58,649 nucleotides of DNA from Verrucomicrobiota bacterium (GTDB lineage Bacteria; Verrucomicrobiota; Verrucomicrobiia; Verrucomicrobiales; Verrucomicrobiaceae), in contig JANYCZ010000058.1 in the NCBI GenBank assembly GCA_025360015.1, forward strand, positions 1-58,649, read 5' to 3'. Shown in pieces: positions 44,124-51,490 of this stretch. Every line of letters begins with the position of its first letter. The stretch's first letter is position 1. The notes under the pieces are model-generated. The model was not told the DNA's origin and searched no databases. It saw only the letters and a program-made list of their open reading frames with translations. Position numbers and translations under genes: made by a program.

Positions 44124-46059
44124 TGCGGCGCGTGCAGGCTGCCTCACGATGGCGCTGCTCTTGAACGTGGCCCATGCGGATGTGGCGTTGGTGAGCGAGG
44201 GGGAGCCGAGGACCATCATCGTGACAGCGGACAAGCCCTCACGCGTTGTGCAATACGCGGCTGAGGAACTGGTGCGTCATGTGGAGAAGGCATGCGGGGT
44301 AAGGCTGGAGGTGCTGGCGGAAAGTGCTGTCAGACCGGAAGCTCGGAAGCGTCTCTATATTGGCGACAGTCGCGGGGTGCGTGAGGCAGGTATTGATGTG
44401 GCGAAGCTTGCTGCGGAAGCGTTTGTGCTGCGAGTGACGGATGATGCGGTATTCATCGCCGGTAACGATGGTGGTGGCGATCCTTTGGATGCCGACACGC
44501 GTGCAGGCACGCTCTGGGGTGTGTATGAGTGGCTGGACCGCGACCTGAGAGTACGCTGGCTTTGGCCGGGTGAACTGGGAACGCATGTGCCGAAGACGAA
44601 AACGGTGGTCGCCAAGACCTGCGATGAAACCACAGCCCCGCGTTTGTTTCAGCGGCGGCTGCGTGCCGGACTGGGCTTTGCCAGCGAGCATCCAGCGCTG
44701 GGTTTCACAGCGGCGGCATTCAAACAGTTCAGCGAAGAGCAAAGCGTGTATCTGCGGCGGCACCGCATGGGGCGTAGTTATCCTGTGAGCTATGGACATG
44801 CCTTCACCGACTGGTGGGAGAAAGATGGCAAAGCGCACCCCGAGTGGTTCCAACTGCTGGAGAGCGGCAAACGCGGACCGAACAAGAAAAACGGCCGGTT
44901 CTCCATGTGCGTTTCCAATCCCGATTTGGAGCGTGAAATCGTCGCGCGCTGGGCCGCGAAGCGCCCGCCGCATGCCACAACGCCGGGATTCATCAATGCC
45001 TGTGAGAATGACATCCTAGGCCTTTGTTCCTGCGACAAATGTCGAGCGCAGGATGGCGCTGCGCCGGATGATTATCTGAAGTTTTATCCGCCCACTTCGA
45101 AGATGGTCGGCTCACGCTTCGTCTCGGACCGCTACGCTAAGTTCTGGCTCGGCATTCAGCAGCAAGCACCTGCGGGAGCCACGGTCGTGGGTTACGCCTA
45201 CTTCAACTATTTCCAGGCACCCACGAGCGGCATCAAACTCAATCCCAATATCCTCATCGGCTATTGCCCGTCCGCAGGCTGGTTCCCGCGTTCTGCTGAG
45301 GAGCATGCATGGATGAAGCAGCAGTGGTCGGACTGGCGTGACACGGGTGCGCGACTGTTCATGCGCACGAATCATCTTTTGGATGGCTACTGCATGCCCT
45401 TCATTTTAGCGCATCAGTTTGCTGATGAGTTTCATCATGCGGTAGAGAAGGGGATGGTTGCCACGGATTACGACTCCCTCACTGGCCACTGGGCCACGCA
45501 GGGGCCGAACCTCTACACCGTGGCGCGCCTGCATGTGCGGCCCGAGGCTGCGGCAGATGAGGTGCTGGCGGAATATTACGCCGCCTTCGGTGCTGCTTCC
45601 CCTGCGGTGAAAAGCTATTTCGAATACTGGGAAAGCTACACCACTCGTAACCGTGAGAAGATCAATCAGGCAATGGAAACGCTGCAGGCCTCGCGCTGGC
45701 GGAGCTGGGCCAAGGCTGCCCATGTGCTGTATCCGCCGGAATGTTTCACACCCGCCGAGACACTCTTGGAGCAGGCTGCACATGCAGAAGAGAATGATGC
45801 GGAGGCAGTGGCACGCGTGAAATTTCTCCAGCTAGGCCTGCAGCACGCACGGCTCTGCGCGCGCGTTTCCGCGCAGCTTTCGCTCGCAAATTCCACCGCT
45901 GCCAAGGACGAGATCAAACATGCCGTGGATGAACTGATCGCTTTTCGTCGGGCCAATGAGCGTTCTGGCATCGGCAACTTCAATCACCTCGCGTGGGTGG
46001 AGGATTCGAGCTGGAAATTGTCCGAAGAAACCCGGCAGACACCCGATTTGTATCCATGA
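44113..46059 (+). CDS. Secreted DUF4838-domain protein
   Basis: A 648-residue protein with a signal-peptide-like start (CLTMALLLNVAHADVALV). An alpha-glucuronidase-type N-terminal domain (VQYAAEELVRHVEKACGVRLEV to about residue 130) is followed by a large alpha/beta barrel-like region with LWPGELGTHVP and CSCDKCRAQDG, the latter typical of DUF4838 proteins in glycan clusters. Catalytic role unproven; glycoside hydrolase is the usual guess. The ATG at 44113 overlaps the PhoD stop by 11 bases; the next in-frame ATG (44149) would still keep the signal peptide. Confidence 0.83.
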   Translation: MCFDAARAGCLTMALLLNVAHADVALVSEGEPRTIIVTADKPSRVVQYAAEELVRHVEKACGVRLEVLAESAVRPEARKRLYIGDSRGVREAGIDVAKLAAEAFVLRVTDDAVFIAGNDGGGDPLDADTRAGTLWGVYEWLDRDLRVRWLWPGELGTHVPKTKTVVAKTCDETTAPRLFQRRLRAGLGFASEHPALGFTAAAFKQFSEEQSVYLRRHRMGRSYPVSYGHAFTDWWEKDGKAHPEWFQLLESGKRGPNKKNGRFSMCVSNPDLEREIVARWAAKRPPHATTPGFINACENDILGLCSCDKCRAQDGAAPDDYLKFYPPTSKMVGSRFVSDRYAKFWLGIQQQAPAGATVVGYAYFNYFQAPTSGIKLNPNILIGYCPSAGWFPRSAEEHAWMKQQWSDWRDTGARLFMRTNHLLDGYCMPFILAHQFADEFHHAVEKGMVATDYDSLTGHWATQGPNLYTVARLHVRPEAAADEVLAEYYAAFGAASPAVKSYFEYWESYTTRNREKINQAMETLQASRWRSWAKAAHVLYPPECFTPAETLLEQAAHAEENDAEAVARVKFLQLGLQHARLCARVSAQLSLANSTAAKDEIKHAVDELIAFRRANERSGIGNFNHLAWVEDSSWKLSEETRQTPDLYP

Positions 46060-46199
46060 TCAAAGCGTTCATTCTACTGCTTGCCCTCACGAATCTGAAA
46101 AACTGGGATTCCCAATTGGATCGTGCTGAGCCACACGTCTTGTATTCCATCGACCGGAAAACCTCTGAGGTGATCGTGTCGCGAATGACGAAGTCTTGA
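46056..46199 (+). CDS. Small open frame after DUF4838 (47 aa)
   Basis: The ATG overlaps the previous stop codon by four bases (ATGA), which suggests coupling. The product would be 47 residues with a short hydrophobic start (IKAFILLLALTN) and then LKNWDSQLDRAEPHVLYSID. No family recognised; it may be a real small protein or a remnant. Confidence 0.35.
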   Translation: MIKAFILLLALTNLKNWDSQLDRAEPHVLYSIDRKTSEVIVSRMTKS

Positions 46200-46252
46200 T
46201 TTCACCGCCAGTCGTAGGATGTGTCTCGCGTTAATCTCTCAATTACACACTC

Positions 46253-46675
46253 ATGAAACAAAAAGCATCCGCTCAATGGCAGGGTACCCTCAAAGAAGGC
46301 ACCGGTACGATCAGCACCGGCTCTGGCGCTCTCACTGACAAACCCTACTCATTCAAGACCCGCTTCGAAGGAGAGCAGGGGACGAATCCTGAGGAGCTCA
46401 TCGGCGCGGCCCACGCAGGCTGTTTCTCGATGGCCTTCTCCATGATTCTTGGCCTTGCCGGTTTCACACCTGATAAGATCGAAACCACAGCCACCATCTC
46501 ACTAGAGCCGAAGGACGGCGGTTTTGCCATCACGGCAAGTCACCTTGATGTGACCGCCACCATTCCCGGCATCGACGCCGCGACCTTCCAAGATCTTGCT
46601 GGCAAAGCTAAGGCTGGATGCCCGGTGTCGAAGCTGCTGAATGCGACGATCACCATGGACGCGAAGCTTGCCTAA
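46253..46675 (+). CDS. OsmC-family peroxiredoxin
   Basis: A 140-residue thiol-dependent hydroperoxidase of the OsmC/Ohr family, cytosolic. The first catalytic Cys is in AAHAGCFSMAFSMIL and the second in KAKAGCPVSKLL, and a conserved Glu precedes in NPEELIGAAHAG. The pattern fits the OsmC subgroup rather than Ohr. The gene is followed by a strong terminator and stands alone. Confidence 0.94.
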   Translation: MKQKASAQWQGTLKEGTGTISTGSGALTDKPYSFKTRFEGEQGTNPEELIGAAHAGCFSMAFSMILGLAGFTPDKIETTATISLEPKDGGFAITASHLDVTATIPGIDAATFQDLAGKAKAGCPVSKLLNATITMDAKLA

Positions 46676-46694
46676 AACCGGCGGCATATGAAAT

Positions 46695-47162
46695 TCAAGA
46701 ACCCAGACCTCGCCGGTCTGGGTTCTTTTTTGGGCTCAATTGAAGCCCTTCGTTCGACTTAGCCCCTAGAAACCATTCGGTGTGCTGATCTCCCTGGCGA
46801 CCGAGGTAGGTGACGCGCTGCCCGCGGAGGAAGGCAAAGTAACCTTGTACTCCAGCCTGCATGGCACGAGTGGTGAAATCACGGTAGGGTTGGTTGTTTT
46901 GCTGGCTGTCGAGAATGTTGGCGCGGAGTGCGCGAGCATCGAAGTCGGCGGCGACAGACGGGAGACTCTCATAAGGAATGGCGGTGGTAACAACGCCACC
47001 ACCACCACTGTAGAAGGTCTTCCGTAGAGCGAGATAATCGACGTGGTAGAATTCGACACCGGCCTCAATTAGCTGTGCGACAATTTGAGGAAAGGGCATG
47101 TCTCCTGCGAGAGTGGACTTGGCAGCGGCAGTGATGAGCTCAGTATTCATAGATGGCTGCAA
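46695..47162 (-). CDS. DUF1398 family protein
   Basis: A 155-residue protein whose main part (about residues 5-130) matches DUF1398: FPQIVAQLIEAGVEFYHVDYLALRKTFY, an Asp-Ser-Gln motif in NILDSQQNNQPY, and QGYFAFLRGQRVTYLGRQGDQHTEWF. The family normally ends soon after this. Here the frame continues about 20 more residues and ends inside the osmC terminator stem, so the natural stop may have been lost. Function of the family is unknown. It follows the HxlR regulator gene by 13 bases on the same strand. Confidence 0.8.
   Translation of the reverse strand: MQPSMNTELITAAAKSTLAGDMPFPQIVAQLIEAGVEFYHVDYLALRKTFYSGGGGVVTTAIPYESLPSVAADFDARALRANILDSQQNNQPYRDFTTRAMQAGVQGYFAFLRGQRVTYLGRQGDQHTEWFLGAKSNEGLQLSPKKNPDRRGLGS
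46697..46731 (+). terminator. Intrinsic terminator of the osmC-type gene
   Basis: A perfect 13-bp stem (AAGAACCCAGACC at 46697-46709 and its complement at 46715-46727) with loop TCGCC is followed by a T-run to 46731. The T-run lies only on the plus-strand side. Confidence 0.93.
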
Positions 47163-47175
47163 AAAGAGCTCGTGC

Positions 47176-47565
47176 TCACACTGGCTGCAACAAGACCTTG
47201 GTGCCTGCTTCCCAGCTCAGACCCCAGTCACGCATCGACTTCAAGATGGGGCGGAGGGCTTCGCCTTTTTCGGTGAGTTCATAGGCCATGCGCTTGCCGC
47301 CGTCCGTGGCGGGAATCTGGCAAACGATGCCACCTTCGAGCAGGCGTTCGAGGCGATCGCTGAGGATGTTGGTGGGGATGCCCTCGGGGGAGCTGACGAA
47401 GTCCTTAAAACGACTACGTCCAAGCATGAGATCGCGGATGACGAGCAGCGTCCAGCGGTCGCCAAACAAATCAAGCGCGCAGGCCACGGGGCAGGGGGAG
47501 CGGCGTGAGGGCGGGGGAGGTGCTTTGAGCGCTCGTTTGGATGCAGGGGCCTTTGGCATGGGCAA
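47176..47565 (-). CDS. HxlR-family transcriptional regulator
   Basis: A 129-residue winged-helix regulator. Diagnostic HxlR sequence CPVACALDLFGDRWTLL runs at about residues 25-41, followed by VIRDLMLGRSRFKDF and PTNILSDRLERLLEGGIV, then ELTEKGEALRPIL. HxlR proteins often sense quinones, aldehydes or oxidants through the early cysteine, here Cys about 25 and 29. The N-terminal 22 residues are Pro/Ser/Arg-rich. It probably controls the downstream DUF1398 gene and may control the divergent DinB-like gene through the palindrome between them. ATG 47565 or 47559. Confidence 0.92.
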   Translation of the reverse strand: MPMPKAPASKRALKAPPPPSRRSPCPVACALDLFGDRWTLLVIRDLMLGRSRFKDFVSSPEGIPTNILSDRLERLLEGGIVCQIPATDGGKRMAYELTEKGEALRPILKSMRDWGLSWEAGTKVLLQPV

Positions 47566-47592
47566 CTATGATTTCAAACACTTGCATTTCAA

Positions 47593-47618
47593 AAGTAATT
47601 TACTTGCAAATAGCAAGT
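47593..47618. promoter_or_regulatory. Candidate HxlR operator
   Basis: In the 58-base gap between divergent genes, AAGTAATTTACTT (47593-47605) is a perfect 13-bp palindrome, and ACTTGC-AAATA-GCAAGT (47602-47618) is an overlapping second inverted repeat. AT-rich palindromes of this type next to an HxlR gene are typical of autoregulation. Confidence 0.5.
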
Positions 47619-47623
47619 GATTC

Positions 47624-48223
47624 GTGATGATGCGCGGCATGAGCACCTCCACTGATCCTCAACTGGAACCGCCGGGAGCCGGACTGCCTGCCGTCGAGCT
47701 GTGGGTTGCGCGGCTGATGTTTGCGCGAATACGCCGCCGCGGCAATCGCGAGACTTTTGTGGCCAAATTTAAGCAAGAACGTGCGGCGATTCGTGCGCTG
47801 GTGGACTCTTGCCCAGAAGTGCAACGCGGTGAGCGGGTCCTCATCACGCGTTTGCGCGGATTGGAAGACAGCAGCCGCAACTGGTCCGTGTGGATGACGC
47901 TGGATCACCTGCGCATCACGAACACCGGTCTGATCCGGGTCATTGCCGCCCTCACTCAAGGAAAGGTGCCACCTGGCAAGGCGAGCACGGCGGCGGTCAA
48001 GCCGAGTGCGACGGTGACAGCGGAGGTTGTCGGTGACTTTGAGCGCTCATGCAATGGCGTGCTGGCTGAAATTACCGAGGCTCGTGACTTGAAGACTGAG
48101 CTGCGTTTTGAGCATCCATGGTTCGGCCCGCTGGATGCTTCCGGATGGGCGGCGATGGCGGGCACACATATGGGCATTCATCGCGCGCAGATTCAAAGCA
48201 TCCTGCTAGGATTGCGCCAATGA
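47624..48223 (+). CDS. DinB-like (DUF1569-type) protein
   Basis: A 199-residue helical protein that resembles the DinB/DUF1569 group, metal-binding four-helix proteins often involved in thiol or detoxification chemistry. The likely metal ligands are in WMTLDHLRITN and HMGIHRAQI near the C-terminus. ATG at 47624 or the downstream ATG 47639 (MSTSTD). It is divergent from the HxlR gene and its stop overlaps the MATE start (ATGA), so it is translationally coupled to the transporter. Confidence 0.72.
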   Translation: MMMRGMSTSTDPQLEPPGAGLPAVELWVARLMFARIRRRGNRETFVAKFKQERAAIRALVDSCPEVQRGERVLITRLRGLEDSSRNWSVWMTLDHLRITNTGLIRVIAALTQGKVPPGKASTAAVKPSATVTAEVVGDFERSCNGVLAEITEARDLKTELRFEHPWFGPLDASGWAAMAGTHMGIHRAQIQSILLGLRQ

Positions 48224-49551
48224 GTCAGCCGCTTTCGCTCACGACAGACCCCATTCCGCAGCTCATCTGGCGCATCGCGCTGCCGATGAGCGTGGGCATG
48301 TTTTTCAACACGATGTTCAATGTGATGGACACGCTGTGCGCGGGCTGGCTGGGCACGGAGTCTCTGGCGGCGCTTTCACTGTCATTTCCGCTGTACTTTG
48401 TCGTGTTTGCCATCGGCAGCGGCATCAGCCAGGGCACCACAGCCTTGCTGGCGAATGCGCTGGGCGCGGGAGATGCAGCAGAGGCGCGCAGGGTATTTGC
48501 GCAGTCGCTGCTGTTTGTCACAGCAGCGGGCGTGCTGGTCTCCATCGTGGGCTGGTTGGTGGCTCCGTGGTTGTTTCGACTGCTCGGGGCCGAGGGCACT
48601 TACTTGAGCACAGTGCTGGACTTCATGAATGTGATCCTGGCCGGTGGGGTGTTCTTTCTGCTGCCGATGATCCTGAACTCTGCGCTCTCTGCGCAGGGCA
48701 CCACCTGGGTGTATCGCAATTTTCTCATCGTCGGCTTCATCGCGAACGTCATGCTCAATCCGGTGCTGATGTGGGGCTGGGCGGGGCTACCTGCATTGGG
48801 CGTCAGCGGCATCGCGCTGGCCACGGTGCTGGTCCAAATGGGAGGCGGTCTCTTTCTATGGTCGCATGTCAAAAAGGCGGACTATTGTCTTGACCTGCGG
48901 AAGGACGATTTCAAACCGAATTTTGTGGTACTGCAGCGGATTGCAGGACAGGCGATTCCCGCAGCGCTGAACATGCTCACCATCTCGCTGGGCGTATTCG
49001 TCATCACCTGGTTCGTTAAAAACTTCGGCAAGGAGGCCGTGGCGGCCACGGGCATCGCCACACGCGTGGAGCAGATTGTGCTCATGCCAGCCATCGGTCT
49101 GAACGCGGCGGTGCTGAGCATCGTGGGGCAGAATCACGGAGCTGGACTGCCGCACCGCGTGCGCGAGGCCTGGCTGACGAATATCAAAATCGGAGCATGC
49201 CTGATGCTGTTCGGCGGGCTTTTGGTGTGGTTGCTGCGAGATCCCGCCATGCGGATGTTCACCCAGGATCCGATCGTGATTGGTCATGGTCGCAACTACT
49301 TGCTCAGCTCATCTTTGACTCTCGCAGCCTACCCGATTTTGTTCGTCACCGTCTTTGCCATGCAGGGCATCAAGCGGCCTGCTTATGGTCTGTGGATGGG
49401 CATTTACCGGCAGCTCATTGCACCGGTGGTCGTGTTCCACACGCTGGCTTTTACGCTTGGCTGGGGCCTGTGGGGTGTGTGGTGGGGCATTTGCATTGTG
49501 ACTTGGAGCGCGGCTCTCTTTGCGCTCGCCTGGGGCTGGCGGAAGTTTTGA
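48220..49551 (+). CDS. MATE family efflux transporter (first copy)
   Basis: A 443-residue inner-membrane antiporter with about 12 transmembrane helices. MATE features: PMSVGMFFNTMFNVMDTLCAGWLG in helix 1-2, GSGISQGTTALLANALGAGD, and the second-half repeat VEQIVLMPAIGLNAAVLSIVGQNHGAG. It exports cationic compounds or metabolites using Na+ or H+. Start at 48220 fixed by the four-base overlap with the DinB-like stop; the longer open frame upstream is not real. Confidence 0.93.
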   Translation: MSQPLSLTTDPIPQLIWRIALPMSVGMFFNTMFNVMDTLCAGWLGTESLAALSLSFPLYFVVFAIGSGISQGTTALLANALGAGDAAEARRVFAQSLLFVTAAGVLVSIVGWLVAPWLFRLLGAEGTYLSTVLDFMNVILAGGVFFLLPMILNSALSAQGTTWVYRNFLIVGFIANVMLNPVLMWGWAGLPALGVSGIALATVLVQMGGGLFLWSHVKKADYCLDLRKDDFKPNFVVLQRIAGQAIPAALNMLTISLGVFVITWFVKNFGKEAVAATGIATRVEQIVLMPAIGLNAAVLSIVGQNHGAGLPHRVREAWLTNIKIGACLMLFGGLLVWLLRDPAMRMFTQDPIVIGHGRNYLLSSSLTLAAYPILFVTVFAMQGIKRPAYGLWMGIYRQLIAPVVVFHTLAFTLGWGLWGVWWGICIVTWSAALFALAWGWRKF

Positions 49552-49619
49552 TGCCTTTCTGCCGCCGCGGATCAGCAGCGCCTGTTTGACAAATTCGCGG
49601 CACCGGCGACGCATCTGGC

Positions 49620-50057
49620 ATGTCCACCAAACCTGATCCTTCCACACTGCCTTGCAGCGCTCTTGATGAAACCGATGGCCTGAAATACTTCCCACGCATG
49701 GTGGGAAAGATTCGCCTGCATGCCGCTGGTAAATTGTGGGAAGACTTGCATGCAAACCTTGGCAAGGGCAGCGACGGAGCTTGTACTGGGTTTCTGCACG
49801 TGAGCTATGAAGATCTGAAAACCCGCGTGCTGGAGGGTGGCACGGACGAGGAGATTCTCCATTGGTGCCAGGTGCATGGCCGTCCGCTGAATGACACCGA
49901 CAAGCTCGTCTGGAACTGCTACATGCAGAAACTTGGCATCAATGATCACATCACCCCCATGCTGATTAAGCGAAAGGCCGACAGCGGTCTCAGTGATCGT
50001 GACGACATCAAGACGATGCCGCAATACATGGATGTGGATGAGGGAAGGCAGCCTTGA
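49620..50057 (+). CDS. DUF5069 family protein
   Basis: A 145-residue cytosolic protein. The block DGLKYFPRMVGKIRLHAAG followed by FLHVSYEDLKTRV and GGTDEEILHWCQVHG matches DUF5069, a family common in Verrucomicrobiota with no known function. It lies between two MATE genes; its stop codon (TGA) is directly followed by the ATG of the second MATE gene, indicating coupling. Confidence 0.82.
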   Translation: MSTKPDPSTLPCSALDETDGLKYFPRMVGKIRLHAAGKLWEDLHANLGKGSDGACTGFLHVSYEDLKTRVLEGGTDEEILHWCQVHGRPLNDTDKLVWNCYMQKLGINDHITPMLIKRKADSGLSDRDDIKTMPQYMDVDEGRQP

Positions 50058-51467
50058 ATGACTGAAGAGATTTCACCACCTTCGGTTTCATTCTGGCAAA
50101 GTGTGCGGCAGGCGCTGCGCGGGGAAGAGCATGACTACACCGCTCTGCCGCTGAACCGTGCGGTCATCCTGCTCGCAGTTCCCATGGTGCTGGAGATGAT
50201 CATGGAGTCACTGTTTGCCGTGGCGGACGTGTATTGGGTTTCACGGCTTGGGAAAGAAGCCGTGGCGGTTGTGGGCCTCACGGAGTCGATCATGACGCTT
50301 ATCTATGCGGTGGCGATTGGCATTTCCATCGCCGCGACAGCGATTGTGTCTCGCCGCATTGGTGAAAAAGATCCAGAACTCGCGGCGCAGGCCGCAGGGC
50401 AGATCGTGCTGCTGGGGGTGCTGGTGGCCTCAGGAATGGGCATCGTGCTGGGGTATTTTGCTCCAGACATTCTGCGGCTGATGGGCGCGGGCGAGGAGAT
50501 CGTGACGCTCGGCGCCGGCTTTGCGCGCATGATGCTGGGTGGCAATGCCACGGTGTTTTTGATCTTCCTCATCAACGCGATCTTTCGTGGCGCAGGCGAT
50601 GCCGTCATTGCCATGCGGACGCTGTGGCTGGCGAATGCGCTGAACATCGTGCTGGGGCCGTGCTTCATCTTCGGCTGGGGGATTTTCCCCGAACTGGGCG
50701 TCACGGGTGCAGCCGTGGCGACGAACATCGGCCGCGGCATCGGCGTGCTGTATCAGCTGTGGCATCTCGCGGGGCACCACAGCCGCCTGAAAGTGCGCTG
50801 GCAGCACTTCAAACCTGCGCGGGAGGTGATCGGCGCAGTGCTGAGCAAGTCGGGCAGCGGTATCGTTCAGCTTCTCATCAGCATGACGAGCTGGCTCGGG
50901 CTGTTCAAAATTCTCGCACAGTTCGGCAGCTCGGCGCTGGCAGGGTACACGATTGCCATCCGCATTGTGATCTTCGCGCTGATGCCAGCGTGGGGGCTGG
51001 CGAATGCAGGTGCCACGCTGGTGGGGCAAAATCTGGGTGCCCAAAAGCCCGAGCGTGCGGAGGCGGCAGTGAAAATCGCCATGAAGTTTGATGTCATTGT
51101 TCTGGGCATGATCGGCATTTTTTTCGTGCTGTGCGCGCATCCGCTGATCAGCCTGTTCACCCAGGATCTTGAGGTGCTGGCGTTTGGGACGCAGGCGCTG
51201 TGGATCTTGAGCCTCGCTTTCCCGCTGTATGCGGCCGGCATGTGTTTTGAGTCTGCCTTCAACGGCTCGGGTGATACCGGCACGCCTGCGCGGTTGAATT
51301 TTCTATGCCTCTGGCTCGGGCAGATTCCCATTGGGTGGGTTCTATCCACCACATTGGGGTTTGGCCCGGTGGGAGTTTTTATCGCTGTCCCTGTCGCTCA
51401 TTCAATGCTCGCTATTTCTAGCTGGTTGCTTTTCAAACGCGGACGGTGGAAAACACAGAAGGTTTGA
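50058..51467 (+). CDS. MATE family efflux transporter (second copy)
   Basis: A 469-residue multidrug/metabolite antiporter with 12 predicted transmembrane segments and a soluble N-terminal 35 residues. MATE features: LAVPMVLEMIMESLFAVADVYWVSRLG, ISIAATAIVSRRIGEKD, and MPAWGLANAGATLVGQNLGA in the second half. It is only distantly similar to the first copy, so this is not a recent duplication. Start directly follows the DUF5069 stop. Confidence 0.93.
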   Translation: MTEEISPPSVSFWQSVRQALRGEEHDYTALPLNRAVILLAVPMVLEMIMESLFAVADVYWVSRLGKEAVAVVGLTESIMTLIYAVAIGISIAATAIVSRRIGEKDPELAAQAAGQIVLLGVLVASGMGIVLGYFAPDILRLMGAGEEIVTLGAGFARMMLGGNATVFLIFLINAIFRGAGDAVIAMRTLWLANALNIVLGPCFIFGWGIFPELGVTGAAVATNIGRGIGVLYQLWHLAGHHSRLKVRWQHFKPAREVIGAVLSKSGSGIVQLLISMTSWLGLFKILAQFGSSALAGYTIAIRIVIFALMPAWGLANAGATLVGQNLGAQKPERAEAAVKIAMKFDVIVLGMIGIFFVLCAHPLISLFTQDLEVLAFGTQALWILSLAFPLYAAGMCFESAFNGSGDTGTPARLNFLCLWLGQIPIGWVLSTTLGFGPVGVFIAVPVAHSMLAISSWLLFKRGRWKTQKV

Positions 51468-51490
51468 ATCCTGCCTGCACTCATCACTTC

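Noticed and set aside
48220..51467. The two MATE genes as a recent duplication
   Set aside because: Their sequences differ throughout, including N-termini and loop motifs, so they are separate subfamilies.
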